Positions 35,156 through 43,066 of a stretch of 64,000 nucleotides of DNA are shown in pieces. Below the pieces are notes generated by a model, which saw nothing but the letters and a program-made list of their open reading frames with translations, ran no database searches and was not told where the DNA came from. Positions within the stretch are counted from its first letter, which is position 1. Each line of letters starts with the position of its first letter. The position numbers were made by a program, and so were the translations under genes. The stretch lies in assembly GCA_947455205.1 (NCBI GenBank), contig CANGNF010000007.1, forward strand, positions 1 through 64,000, written 5' to 3'. Source of the stretch: Acetobacteraceae bacterium (lineage in GTDB: Bacteria; Pseudomonadota; Alphaproteobacteria; Acetobacterales; Acetobacteraceae).

Positions 35156-35548
35156 ATGACGATCACCAGGTTGGCGGAGGAGGCGCGGCTTTCCGGCGCC
35201 GTTGTGCATGCGGGTCTGTGCTGGCTGGCCGGCCAGGTGGCGGACGACGCCACGCTGGATACCCAGGGGCAGACCGCCGACATCCTGGCGCAGATCGACG
35301 CGCTGCTGGCGCAGGCCGGCACCAGCAAGGCGCATCTGCTCAGCGTGACCGTGGTGCTGGCCGACATCTCGGAGGCACCGGCGATGAACCGCGCCTGGGA
35401 CGCCTGGCTGGACCCGACCAGCAAGCCGGCGCGGATGACCATCCAGGCGCCGCTGGTGGACCCTTCCTGGCGGGTGGAGATCACCGGCGTGGCTGCGGTG
35501 CCGCCGCCCCGGGATGACGCCGCCTCGGCGCTCGCCTCCGCCCCATGA
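35156..35548 (+). CDS. RidA/YjgF-family protein
   Basis: 130 aa. RidA proteins hydrolyse reactive enamine/imine intermediates from PLP enzymes. Core motifs: GQVADDATLDTQGQTADILAQID, LLSVTVVLADISEAPAMNRAWD and the C-terminal VEITGVA. The conserved Arg near the active site is less obvious here than in RidA itself (ARMTIQAPL), so it may belong to a distinct branch. ATGA overlap with the channel gene. Confidence 0.85.
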   Translation: MTITRLAEEARLSGAVVHAGLCWLAGQVADDATLDTQGQTADILAQIDALLAQAGTSKAHLLSVTVVLADISEAPAMNRAWDAWLDPTSKPARMTIQAPLVDPSWRVEITGVAAVPPPRDDAASALASAP

Positions 35549-36564
35549 GCCGCCGCCCGCGCCAGGTGCGGCCGCCGCGCCGTGTGCTGTCCGGCGCGGC
35601 GCTGACCCTGGCGCTGACGCTGCTGGTGGCCGGCGGCGTGGCCGACCAGGGTTGGGGCTTCTCGGCCATCGCGCTCGGCATCGCGGCGCTGGCGTTGGGC
35701 GGGCTGCACCTGATCTTCCCGCAGGGGCCGCTTTTCGCGCTGGGCGTGGCCAATGGGCTGGCGGTGTATATCTGCCTGTATGCCGTGCTGGGGCGGGCGG
35801 CGTTTCCGCTGGCGCTGCACTGGGCCAGGCCGCTCGGCTTCCTGCTGCCGGTGGCCAGCTTCGTCGTGGCCTGCTGGCTGCGGCGGCGGGCGCTGCTGCG
35901 CCTGGCGGAAGGCCTGGTGCCGCCGGACCTGGAGCACCTGCCGCGCTTCGCCCGCTGGCTGATGTTCACCGCCATGGTCGGCGTGGCATCCCTGGCCACC
36001 CCGATCAACCGGCTGGGCCCGCTGGAGCAATCGATCGCGCTGCTGCTGGCCATGGCGGTGATCGCGGCGATCAGCGCGGCGGCGGTGCGCGACGTGGTGC
36101 GGCTGCTGATCGACGTTGCCGCCATATTGCAGCAGGTGACGGCGCGGTTGTCCCACCTGGCGGTGCCGATCGCCACCTACATCAGCATCTTCGCGCTGCT
36201 GGCCGTGGTGTTCGGCTGCTTCTATCGCATCGCCGACGGGCTGTCGCAGCACCCGCTGTTCATCCAACTGGGGGAGCCAGCGCGGTTGGACTTCTCGGAC
36301 GCGCTGCATTTCAGCGTGGTGACGCTGGCCACGGTTGGGTATGGCGACATCCAGCCGGTGGATGACGGTGTCCGGCTGCTCTCGGCCATCCAGATCCTGG
36401 TCGGGCAGTTGCTGCTGCTGTTCGGTTTCGCCGAGATCATGCGCTCCACCCCGGCGGTGCTGCACGAGCTTGTTGGCTCCCGCAAAGATCATCACCACGC
36501 CGGACCCGATGCGGGCAAGGATCCGCCACCGGTGGCCACGCGCCGCGAGGTTGCCGGCGAGTAG
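35545..36564 (+). CDS. Two-helix potassium-channel-like ion channel protein
   Basis: 339 aa. Several N-terminal helices precede a pore module whose selectivity filter TVGYGD lies at residues 263-268 between two helices (IFALLAVVFGCFYRIA and LLSAIQILVGQLLLLFGFAE). The filter is the K+-selective type. The tail is hydrophilic with a His-rich patch (DHHHAG) and no RCK domain. Starts in an ATGA overlap with RidA. Confidence 0.83.
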   Translation: MSRRPRQVRPPRRVLSGAALTLALTLLVAGGVADQGWGFSAIALGIAALALGGLHLIFPQGPLFALGVANGLAVYICLYAVLGRAAFPLALHWARPLGFLLPVASFVVACWLRRRALLRLAEGLVPPDLEHLPRFARWLMFTAMVGVASLATPINRLGPLEQSIALLLAMAVIAAISAAAVRDVVRLLIDVAAILQQVTARLSHLAVPIATYISIFALLAVVFGCFYRIADGLSQHPLFIQLGEPARLDFSDALHFSVVTLATVGYGDIQPVDDGVRLLSAIQILVGQLLLLFGFAEIMRSTPAVLHELVGSRKDHHHAGPDAGKDPPPVATRREVAGE

Positions 36565-36650
36565 GCACCAATCCGCCTTAATCAGGGCGTGGTATCCTGC
36601 GTGCTGAGACCTGATACGGATGCCGCCATGGCGCGGCTGGGGACGAGAAC

Positions 36651-37526
36651 ATGAAGGGCATCCTGCTGGCCGGTGGCTCCGGCACCCGGCTGCACCCGAT
36701 GACGCTGGCGGCCAGCAAGCAATTGCTGCCGGTGTACGACAAGCCGATGGTGTACTACCCGCTGGGCACGCTGATGCTGGCGGGTATCCGCGACATCATG
36801 CTGATCAGCACGCCGGCGGACCTGCCGCAGTTCCAGCGGCTGCTGGGGGATGGCAGCCGCTTCGGCGTCAGCATCGCCTATGCCGAGCAGCCGCGGCCGG
36901 AGGGCATCGCCCAGGCCTTCCAGATCGGCGCGGACTGGATTGGTGGCGAGGCCTGCGCCTTGGCGCTGGGCGACAACATCATCTACGGCGACAGCCTGGG
37001 GCCGCTGCTGCAGGGCGCGGCCAAGCGGGCCGAGGCCGGCGATGCGACCGTCTTCGCCTACCAGGTGCGCGACCCGGAACGCTACGGCGTGGCGGAGTTC
37101 GACGCCGATGGCCGGGCGCTGTCGCTGGAGGAGAAGCCGGCGAAGCCGCGCAGCAACTGGGCGGTCATCGGGCTGTACTTCTACGACAGCAGCGTGACGG
37201 CGCGGGCGCGGGACCTGGCGCCTTCCGCCCGGGGCGAGCTGGAGATTACCGACCTCAACAAGCTGTACCTGGCGGACCGGGCGCTGCACGTGGAACGGCT
37301 GGGCCGCGGCTATGCCTGGCTGGATGCCGGCACGCCCGCCAGCCTGCTGCAGGCGGCGACCTTCGTGCAGACGGTGCAGGACCGCCAGGGCCTGCAGGTG
37401 GGGGCGCCGGAGGAGATAGCCTATCGCATGGGTTTCATCAGCGCGGCCCAGCTGCGTGATGCGGCGACGGCGCAGGGCAAGACAGACTACGGCGCCTACC
37501 TCAAGCAGATCGCGGACGAAGCATGA
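36651..37526 (+). CDS. rfbA: Glucose-1-phosphate thymidylyltransferase
   Basis: Makes dTDP-glucose from dTTP and glucose-1-phosphate. 291 aa with [40 protein letters not shown] and the product-site [19 protein letters not shown], full length for RmlA. Head of a three-gene nucleotide-sugar unit with the epimerase (ATGA overlap) and DegT aminotransferase. rmlB/rmlC/rmlD are not here, so the dTDP-sugar is processed by other enzymes, possibly to an amino sugar. Confidence 0.95.
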   Translation: MKGILLAGGSGTRLHPMTLAASKQLLPVYDKPMVYYPLGTLMLAGIRDIMLISTPADLPQFQRLLGDGSRFGVSIAYAEQPRPEGIAQAFQIGADWIGGEACALALGDNIIYGDSLGPLLQGAAKRAEAGDATVFAYQVRDPERYGVAEFDADGRALSLEEKPAKPRSNWAVIGLYFYDSSVTARARDLAPSARGELEITDLNKLYLADRALHVERLGRGYAWLDAGTPASLLQAATFVQTVQDRQGLQVGAPEEIAYRMGFISAAQLRDAATAQGKTDYGAYLKQIADEA

Positions 37527-38524
37527 GCAACCCCTACGACCGTCCCTCCTGGCGCGGCAAGCGCGTGCTGGTAACCGGCGGCGCCGGCTTCCTGGGCAGC
37601 GCGCTGTGCCATGAACTGGCCAAGCTGGGCGCCCGCGTCACCGCGATAGACGCGATGATGCCGGATGGCGGCGCCAGCCTGGCCAACCTGGAGGGCGCCA
37701 ACTGCCTGCTGGTGCGCGGCGACATCCGCGACGTGGAACTGCACTCGCTCTGCCAGGGCGTGGACGTGCTGTTCAACATGGCGGCGCAGACCAGCCACAT
37801 GGGTGGGCAGAAGGACCCGGTGGCGGACATCGCCATCAACGCCGTGGCCCAGGTGCGCCTGGTGCAGGTGATGCGCGAGGTGGCGCCGAAGGCCACCGTG
37901 GTGCACGCCAGCACGCGGCAATTCTATGGCCGGCCGATCAGCCTGCCGGTGGACGAACTGCACCCGGTCAATCCGCCGGACGCCAATGGCGTCAGCAAAT
38001 GGGCGGGCGAGCAGTACTGGCTGCTGGAAAGCCGGGTGCTGCACCGGCCCGTCGTCTCCCTGCGGTTGACCAACTGCTACGGCCCGCGGCTGCGGATCCG
38101 CGATGCGCGGCAGACCTTCCTGGGCATCTGGATCCGCCGGGTGCTGGAGGGCGAGGCCTTCGAGGTCTGGGGCGGCGAGCAGCTGCGCGACCTGACCTAT
38201 GTGGACGACGTGACCGAGGCCTTCATCCGCGCCGCCGAATGCGCCAGCCAGCCCAACGTCAACGGCCAGGTGTTCAACCTGGGCGGGGCGCCGCCGGCCA
38301 GCCTGCTGGAACTGGCGGAGCGGCTCATTGCCGCCAACAACGGCCACGGCAGCTTCCTGACCAAGGAATTCCCGGCCGACCGGGCACCGATCGACATCGG
38401 CAGCTACCACGCCAACGACCATGCCTTCCGCGAAGCCACCGGCTGGAGCGCCCGGGTTGGGCTGGACGAGGGTTTGCGCCGCTCGCTGGATTGGTATCGT
38501 GAACGCCTGACCGACTACCTGTAG
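37523..38524 (+). CDS. NAD-dependent nucleotide-sugar epimerase/dehydratase, atypical active site
   Basis: 333 aa extended SDR. Rossmann motif VTGGAGFLG (17-25), [11 protein letters not shown] and [13 protein letters not shown] are standard. At the place of the catalytic Tyr in Y-x-x-x-K the sequence reads N155-G-V-S-K159, so the Tyr is absent. A related uncharacterised epimerase group has the same NG-x-x-K pattern. It may use another general base or do only binding/oxidation. The neighbours suggest a nucleotide-sugar substrate. Confidence 0.85.
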   Translation: MSNPYDRPSWRGKRVLVTGGAGFLGSALCHELAKLGARVTAIDAMMPDGGASLANLEGANCLLVRGDIRDVELHSLCQGVDVLFNMAAQTSHMGGQKDPVADIAINAVAQVRLVQVMREVAPKATVVHASTRQFYGRPISLPVDELHPVNPPDANGVSKWAGEQYWLLESRVLHRPVVSLRLTNCYGPRLRIRDARQTFLGIWIRRVLEGEAFEVWGGEQLRDLTYVDDVTEAFIRAAECASQPNVNGQVFNLGGAPPASLLELAERLIAANNGHGSFLTKEFPADRAPIDIGSYHANDHAFREATGWSARVGLDEGLRRSLDWYRERLTDYL

Positions 38525-38552
38525 TATTGCCGCTCGTTTGAGGACCACCCCG

Positions 38553-39680
38553 ATGCAGATCATTCCGCAGGCTGACCCAGGCGCCGGCTATCGCGCGCAG
38601 AAGGCCGAGATCGACGCCGCCGTGGCCCGCGCGCTGAACAGCGGCTGGTACATCCTGGGCAAGGAAGGCGAGGCGTTCGAGCGCGAATTCGCCGCCTGGC
38701 TGGGGACGACCCGTGCGGTTTCCTGCGCCAACGGCACGGACGCGCTGGCGCTGATCCTGCGCGGCCTTGGCATCGGCGAGGGCTGCACCGTGGCCACCGT
38801 CTCCCACACCGCCGTCGCCACCGTGGCGGCCATTGAGATGTGCGGCGCGGTGCCGCTGCTGCTGGATATCGACCCCGACACCTACACCATGGACCCCGAC
38901 GAGCTGGTGGCCGTGCTGGAGGACCCGCCGCCGGGGCTGCCGCCGATCAAGGCCGCGATCGTGGTGCACCTGTACGGCCAGTCGGCCGACCTGCACCCGA
39001 TGCTGGAGGCCTGCCGCGCCAATGGCGTGGCGCTGATCGAGGATTGCGCCCAGGCGCATGGCGCCAAGCTGAACGGCGTGACCGTGGGCACCATGGGCAC
39101 CGCCGCCGCCTTCAGCCTGTACCCCACCAAGAACCTGGGCGCGCTGGGCGATGGCGGTGTGCTGGCGACGGACGATTTCGAGCTGGCCGACCGCATCGCC
39201 GCCATCCGGCAGTACGGCTGGAAGGAGCGGTACATCTCCTCCATGGTCGGGGTGAACAGCCGGTTGGACGAAATCCAGGCCGCCATCCTGCGGGCGCGGC
39301 TGCCCTTCCTGGATGCCGGCAATGCGCGGCGGCGGGCGATTGCGGATGCCTATGACGTGGCGCTGGATGGTGGGCCGTTCAGCCCGCCGGAACGCCGCGA
39401 CGGCGCCGAGCATGTGTTCCACCAATACGTGCTGCGCAGCGCCAATCGTACCGAAGTGATGGCGAAGCTGCGGCAGATGGGCGTCGGCAGCGGCATCCAC
39501 TACCCGGTGCCGGTGCACCTGCAATCCGCCTACCAGGGCCGGGTGCCGCTGGGGCCGGCCGGCTGCGCCGAGACCGAGCGCGCGGCGCAGGAGGTGTTCA
39601 GCCTGCCGATGTACCCGGAGCTGACGGCCGAGCAGATCGGCCAGGTGTGCGAGGCGTTGCGCGCCTTCGCGCACGGGTGA
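38553..39680 (+). CDS. DegT/DnrJ/EryC1/StrS aminotransferase
   Basis: 375 aa PLP enzyme that transaminates keto-sugars bound to nucleotides. CANGTDALALIL near 58-69, LIEDCAQAHGA (161-171) with the PLP-pocket Asp, and the Schiff-base Lys193 in FSLYPTKNLGALGDGG. GAGGA 8-12 bases upstream of ATG 38553. The upstream rfbA and epimerase supply a plausible route to an amino sugar for a surface polysaccharide. Its C-terminal codons begin the tandem repeat that follows. Confidence 0.92.
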   Translation: MQIIPQADPGAGYRAQKAEIDAAVARALNSGWYILGKEGEAFEREFAAWLGTTRAVSCANGTDALALILRGLGIGEGCTVATVSHTAVATVAAIEMCGAVPLLLDIDPDTYTMDPDELVAVLEDPPPGLPPIKAAIVVHLYGQSADLHPMLEACRANGVALIEDCAQAHGAKLNGVTVGTMGTAAAFSLYPTKNLGALGDGGVLATDDFELADRIAAIRQYGWKERYISSMVGVNSRLDEIQAAILRARLPFLDAGNARRRAIADAYDVALDGGPFSPPERRDGAEHVFHQYVLRSANRTEVMAKLRQMGVGSGIHYPVPVHLQSAYQGRVPLGPAGCAETERAAQEVFSLPMYPELTAEQIGQVCEALRAFAHG

Positions 39681-39790
39681 GGGTGCGCGCCTTCGCGCAC
39701 GGGTGAGGGTATGCGCCTTCGCGCACGGGTGAGGGTACGCGCCTTCGCGCAGGGGTGAGGGGACGGGTCTTCGCGCACGGGTGAAGCGGC
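39661..39790 (+). repeat. Five tandem 26-bp repeats spanning a stop codon
   Basis: Unit starts at 39661, 39687, 39713, 39739 and 39765, exactly 26 bases apart. Copy 1 encodes the aminotransferase C terminus RAFAHG and its TGA (39678-39680); copies 2-5 repeat it with few changes in copies 2-4 and more in copy 5. The unit can fold into GTGCGCG-CCTT-CGCGCAC where two copies meet. The length is not a multiple of 3, so the frame shifts in each copy and no longer protein is encoded. Not a CRISPR: no spacers. Confidence 0.93.
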
Positions 39791-39835
39791 GCGGCCGCCC
39801 GGCCGGCGCGGCGATGCCCTTGCGGCGTGACCTCG

Positions 39836-39854
39836 GCGCGCTAATTCAGCGCGC
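39836..39854. promoter_or_regulatory. Perfect palindrome abutting the carbonic anhydrase ATG
   Basis: GCGCGCT-AATTC-AGCGCGC (7-5-7) ends at the base before the ATG at 39855. A Shine-Dalgarno is absent. TTGCGG (39820) and TAATTC (39842) are weak -35/-10 candidates 16 bases apart, which would again place the transcript start at the ATG. Either an operator or an RNA hairpin that hides the start. Confidence 0.45.
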
Positions 39855-40460
39855 ATGGACCATTTGATCGAAGGCTACCGGCGCTTCCGCGAGACCGAGT
39901 GGCCAAACCGCCGCAAGCAGTTCGAGGCGCTGGCCGCCAGGGGCCAGCGCCCGCGGGTGATGGTCATCGGCTGTTCCGACAGCCGGGTGGACCCGGCCAT
40001 GGTGTTCGATGCCGGGCCGGGCGAGATCTTCGCCCTGCGCAACGTCGCCAACCTGGTGCCGCCCTACCAGCCGGATGGCAGCCTGCACGGCACCAGCGCC
40101 GCCGTGGAATTCGGCGTGCGCGGGCTGGAGGTGGAGGCGATCATCGTGCTGGGCCACGCCATGTGCGGCGGCATCCAGGCGCTAATGAACGGGCTGCCGG
40201 GACCGATGGGCGAGTTCCTGGGCCCCTGGATCAGCATTGCCGCCAATGCCCGCAACCGCGTGCTGCGCTGCCAGCCGGTGGACGCGCAACTGGCCTGCGA
40301 GCATGAGGCTGTCCGCGTTTCCCTGGACAACCTGATGAGCTTTCCCTTCGTGGCCGAGCGGGTGCTGGACGGCCGGCTGCAACTGCTTGGCGGGCATTTC
40401 GACATCCGCAGCGGCGTGCTGACCATGCTGGGGCGGGACGGGGACTTCGCCGCCGCTTGA
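39855..40460 (+). CDS. Beta-class carbonic anhydrase
   Basis: Interconverts CO2 and bicarbonate. 201 aa with Zn ligands Cys40, His101 and Cys104 and the Asp42-Arg44 dyad: GCSDSRVDP and GHAMCGGIQAL. Length and motif spacing are standard for beta-CA. Preceded by a palindrome at the ATG, so it is a separate transcript from the aminotransferase. Confidence 0.95.
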   Translation: MDHLIEGYRRFRETEWPNRRKQFEALAARGQRPRVMVIGCSDSRVDPAMVFDAGPGEIFALRNVANLVPPYQPDGSLHGTSAAVEFGVRGLEVEAIIVLGHAMCGGIQALMNGLPGPMGEFLGPWISIAANARNRVLRCQPVDAQLACEHEAVRVSLDNLMSFPFVAERVLDGRLQLLGGHFDIRSGVLTMLGRDGDFAAA

Positions 40461-40511
40461 CGCTGGGGCGGGCGCCGCCATGCTGCGGCGAAACATCCGC
40501 GAGGGTCGTCC

Positions 40512-41618
40512 ATGCCAAGCCAGTTGTTCACGCCGTTTCGCCTGCGCGACGCGGAACTGCCCAATCGCGTCGTGGTGTCGCCGATGGCGCAGTATTCCGC
40601 CGACGCCGACGGCCTGGCGACCAACTGGCACCTGATGCACTACGGCAATTGGGCGGTCTCCGGCCCCGGGCTGATCATCTTCGAGGCGATCGGCGTGGAG
40701 CCGCGCGGGCGGGTGACGCCGCGCTGCCTGGGGCTGTGGAATGAGCGGCAGATGCAGTCGCTGAAGACGGTGGTCGGCTTCTGCCGAGAGGTCGGGCCGG
40801 CGGTGCTGGGGTTGCAGCTGGCGCATTCGGGCCGCAAGGGCAGCACGCAGCAGCCCTGGGTGGGGCCGAACGTGGTGGGGCCGGAGGAGGGCGGCTGGGA
40901 GCCGATTTCCTGCAGCGCGGAGGCGTATCCGGGCCGGCCGGTGCCGCATGCGCTGGGCCAGGGCGAACTGGCCGAGCTGGTGCAGAGCTACGTGACCTCC
41001 ACCCGGCTGGCGGATGCCGCGGGCTTCGACCTGGTGGAACTGCATTGCGCGCACGGCTACCTGCTGCACAGCTTCCTCTCGCCCTTGGCCAATACGCGCA
41101 ACGACCAGTATGGCGGCGACCTGGCCGGGCGGATGCGCTTTCCGCTGGAGGTGTTCCGCGCCATCCGCGCGGTGTGGCCGGCGGGCAAGCCCATGGGCGT
41201 GCGGGTTTCCGCAACCGATTGGAAGGAAGGCGGCTGGGACGTGGCCGACAGCGTTGCCTTCGCGCGCGAACTGAAGGCGCTGGGGTGCGACTACATCACC
41301 GCGTCCTCGGGCGGGACGGCGCCGGACCAGAAGATCATCCTGGGGCCGGGCTACCAGGTGGGCTTCGCCGCGCAGATCCGCGCCGAGAGTGGGCTGGCGA
41401 CCATGGCGGTGGGCCAGATCAACGAGGCGCAGCAGGCCGAGGACATCCTGCAGGCCGGCCAGGCGGACATGATTGCGCTGGGGCGCGGCATCACCTGGAA
41501 CCCGCGCTGGGCGTGGCACGCGGCGGAGGCCCTTGGCGACAAGGCGCCGTTCCCGGGGCCCTATGCGCGCAGCCATTCCAGCCTGCGGTTCAGCGACTTC
41601 ACGGTGAAGCGGAGTTGA
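40512..41618 (+). CDS. NADH:flavin oxidoreductase (Old Yellow Enzyme, YqjM-like)
   Basis: 368 aa FMN-binding TIM barrel that reduces activated C=C bonds of enones and xenobiotics. LAHSGRKGS, HCAHGYLLHSFLSPLANTR and GGDLAGRMRFPLEV are typical of the YqjM branch. The Cys of the usual SPMCQYS, which tunes the flavin in that branch, is Ala here (SPMAQYSA), so reactivity may differ. The catalytic His pair (HCAHG) is kept. ATG at 40512. Confidence 0.9.
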   Translation: MPSQLFTPFRLRDAELPNRVVVSPMAQYSADADGLATNWHLMHYGNWAVSGPGLIIFEAIGVEPRGRVTPRCLGLWNERQMQSLKTVVGFCREVGPAVLGLQLAHSGRKGSTQQPWVGPNVVGPEEGGWEPISCSAEAYPGRPVPHALGQGELAELVQSYVTSTRLADAAGFDLVELHCAHGYLLHSFLSPLANTRNDQYGGDLAGRMRFPLEVFRAIRAVWPAGKPMGVRVSATDWKEGGWDVADSVAFARELKALGCDYITASSGGTAPDQKIILGPGYQVGFAAQIRAESGLATMAVGQINEAQQAEDILQAGQADMIALGRGITWNPRWAWHAAEALGDKAPFPGPYARSHSSLRFSDFTVKRS

Positions 41619-41656
41619 GGCGGGCGGCCGGCGCGAACCGGCCGTCGTCCCGGTGC

Positions 41657-41731
41657 GGCGGCTAGGCCGCCGTCGCCCCGGCGCGGCGGTTATGCCGCCG
41701 TCGTTTCCGCGCGGCGGCCTCTCAGGCCGCC
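41657..41731. repeat. Three hairpin repeats with a stop triplet in each loop
   Basis: Hairpins at 41657-41671 (GGCGGC-TAG-GCCGCC), 41684-41700 (CGGCGG-TTATG-CCGCCG) and 41713-41731 (GGCGGCC-TCTCA-GGCCGCC). Read on the minus strand, the third is the end of the flippase gene and holds its TGA; the next two repeat the sequence (ACGGCGGC-C/A-T..) with TAA and TAG at the same place. Units are 28-32 bases. They lie between convergent genes and may serve as serial bidirectional terminators. Confidence 0.82.
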
Positions 41732-42060
41732 GTCGCGAGCAGCACCACGCCGCCGCAGATCAGCCCCAGCGCGGCCAGCTTCTGCACGCCCAGCGGCTCG
41801 CCGAACGCGAAGTAGCCGATGACCGCCACCGCCACGTAGCTGGCAGCGGTGCAGGGCAGCGCCACGCTCATGGGGATGCGGCGCAGCGCCACGATGTAGA
41901 GCAGCGCGGCGCCGCCATAGACCACCAGCCCCACCATGGTGCTGGGCCGGAACAACTGGGCGATGAAGTTGCCTTCGCCCACCGCGCCGGATTTCAGCAT
42001 CACCTGCCCGGCGAGGGAGGTGCAGATGGCCAGCGCCAGCGCGATCCAGTGGAAGGTCAA
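41722..42060 (-). CDS. Small EamA/SMR-type membrane transporter (ArnE-like)
   Basis: 112 aa, four helices, the half-size EamA/SMR layout. LAGQVMLKSGAVGEGNF (loop 1) and VAVIGYFAFGEPLGVQKLAALGLICGGVVLLA (C-terminal half) resemble ArnE/ArnF and related flippases. TTG start at 42060 overlapping the glycosyltransferase stop as TTGA. In context it may flip a lipid-linked sugar made by the GT2 next to it. Its end is copied in the repeat above. Confidence 0.75.
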   Translation of the reverse strand: MTFHWIALALAICTSLAGQVMLKSGAVGEGNFIAQLFRPSTMVGLVVYGGAALLYIVALRRIPMSVALPCTAASYVAVAVIGYFAFGEPLGVQKLAALGLICGGVVLLATAA

Positions 42061-43052
42061 GAAACCCGCTCCGATTCGCCGGTGATGGGGGCGTGGGCGA
42101 CGGCCTCGGCCGGGCCGATGACCTGGCGCACCACGCCCTGCGGCTTGCCGTTGGCCGAGAGGAAGGCGCGGCCGACATATTCGCCGAGCACGCCCAGGAT
42201 GAGGAACTGCACCCCGGCCACCAGCAGCGTGGTGGTCATGCTGGACGCCCAGCCGGAGGGCGTGCCGCCCGACAGCCCCTCCCACACCACGTACAGCGCG
42301 GCGATCAGGCCCAGCACGCCCAGCGCGGCGCCTGCATAGATGGCGAGCCGCAGCGGCAGCACGGAGAAGCTGGTGGCCAGGTTCAGCCACAGCCGGACCA
42401 GGCGGCGCAGCGTGTAGTTGCTGCGGCCCTCGGCGCGGGCCAGGTGCAGCACGGGCAGGGTGGAGATGCGCTGCGTCACCTGCATGATCAGCCCGTCCAC
42501 ATAGGGGTAGGGGCCGGCGTATTTGGTGACTTCCCGCACCACCAGCTTGGACATGCAGCGGAAGGAGGACAGGTACAGCCCCTTCGGCTTGTCCAGCAGC
42601 GTGTCGGCCACCCAGTTGGCGAAGCGGCTGCCGATGTTGCGCCAGGCCTCGTGCTTCTTCTCGGCGTAGTAGGTGTAGACCACGTCGTGGTTGCCCAGGC
42701 GGGCGTGGTCGTACAGCTTCACCACCTCCTCCGGTGGGTTCTGCAGGTCGTCATCCATGGTGATGACGTAGTCGCCGCGGGCGTGGCGCAGCCCAGTCAT
42801 GACGGCGTTGTGCTCTCCGAAGTTGCGGGCGTGTTCCAGGTAGGTGATCGGCACCGTGGCGGTGGCCAGCAGGGCGCGGCAGACATCACCGGAATTGTCT
42901 GGGCTGCCATCATTCACCAGCACGATTTCCAGGCCGCCGGCGGGGCGGAGGGAGGACAGCGCCTCCACCAGCAGCCCGACGGTGGCGGCGCCGCGATAGA
43001 CGGGCACGACGATGGAGAGGCCTACGGTGGACTGGCCTGCGATGTGGGGCAC
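42057..43052 (-). CDS. Family 2 glycosyltransferase, DPM/ArnC-like with two membrane helices
   Basis: 331 aa. Catalytic N-terminal GT-A domain: SIVVPVYRGAATVG, VLVNDGSPDNS and the metal-binding MDDDLQNPPEEV; C-terminal membrane helices (LPLRLAIYAGAALGVLGLIAALYV and VAGVQFLILGVLGEYVGR) of the polyprenol-phosphate sugar transferase type (ArnC, GtrB). The AAGGAG at 43061-43066 just before a GTG at 43052 decides the start; the upstream extension overlaps the methyltransferase. Makes an undecaprenyl-phosphate sugar, probably passed to the small flippase. Confidence 0.9.
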   Translation of the reverse strand: MPHIAGQSTVGLSIVVPVYRGAATVGLLVEALSSLRPAGGLEIVLVNDGSPDNSGDVCRALLATATVPITYLEHARNFGEHNAVMTGLRHARGDYVITMDDDLQNPPEEVVKLYDHARLGNHDVVYTYYAEKKHEAWRNIGSRFANWVADTLLDKPKGLYLSSFRCMSKLVVREVTKYAGPYPYVDGLIMQVTQRISTLPVLHLARAEGRSNYTLRRLVRLWLNLATSFSVLPLRLAIYAGAALGVLGLIAALYVVWEGLSGGTPSGWASSMTTTLLVAGVQFLILGVLGEYVGRAFLSANGKPQGVVRQVIGPAEAVAHAPITGESERVS

Positions 43053-43060
43053 GCGGCGCG

Positions 43061-43066
43061 CTCCTT
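43061..43066 (-). promoter_or_regulatory. Ribosome binding site of the GT2 gene
   Basis: Read on the minus strand, AAGGAG follows the methyltransferase TGA directly (its first base is shared with the end of that stop region) and lies 8 bases before the GTG at 43052. It excludes the longer start at 43130. Confidence 0.8.

Noticed and set aside
39661..39790. CRISPR array
   Set aside because: The 26-bp units are directly adjacent with no spacers, and no cas genes are present. The same applies to 17298-17472.
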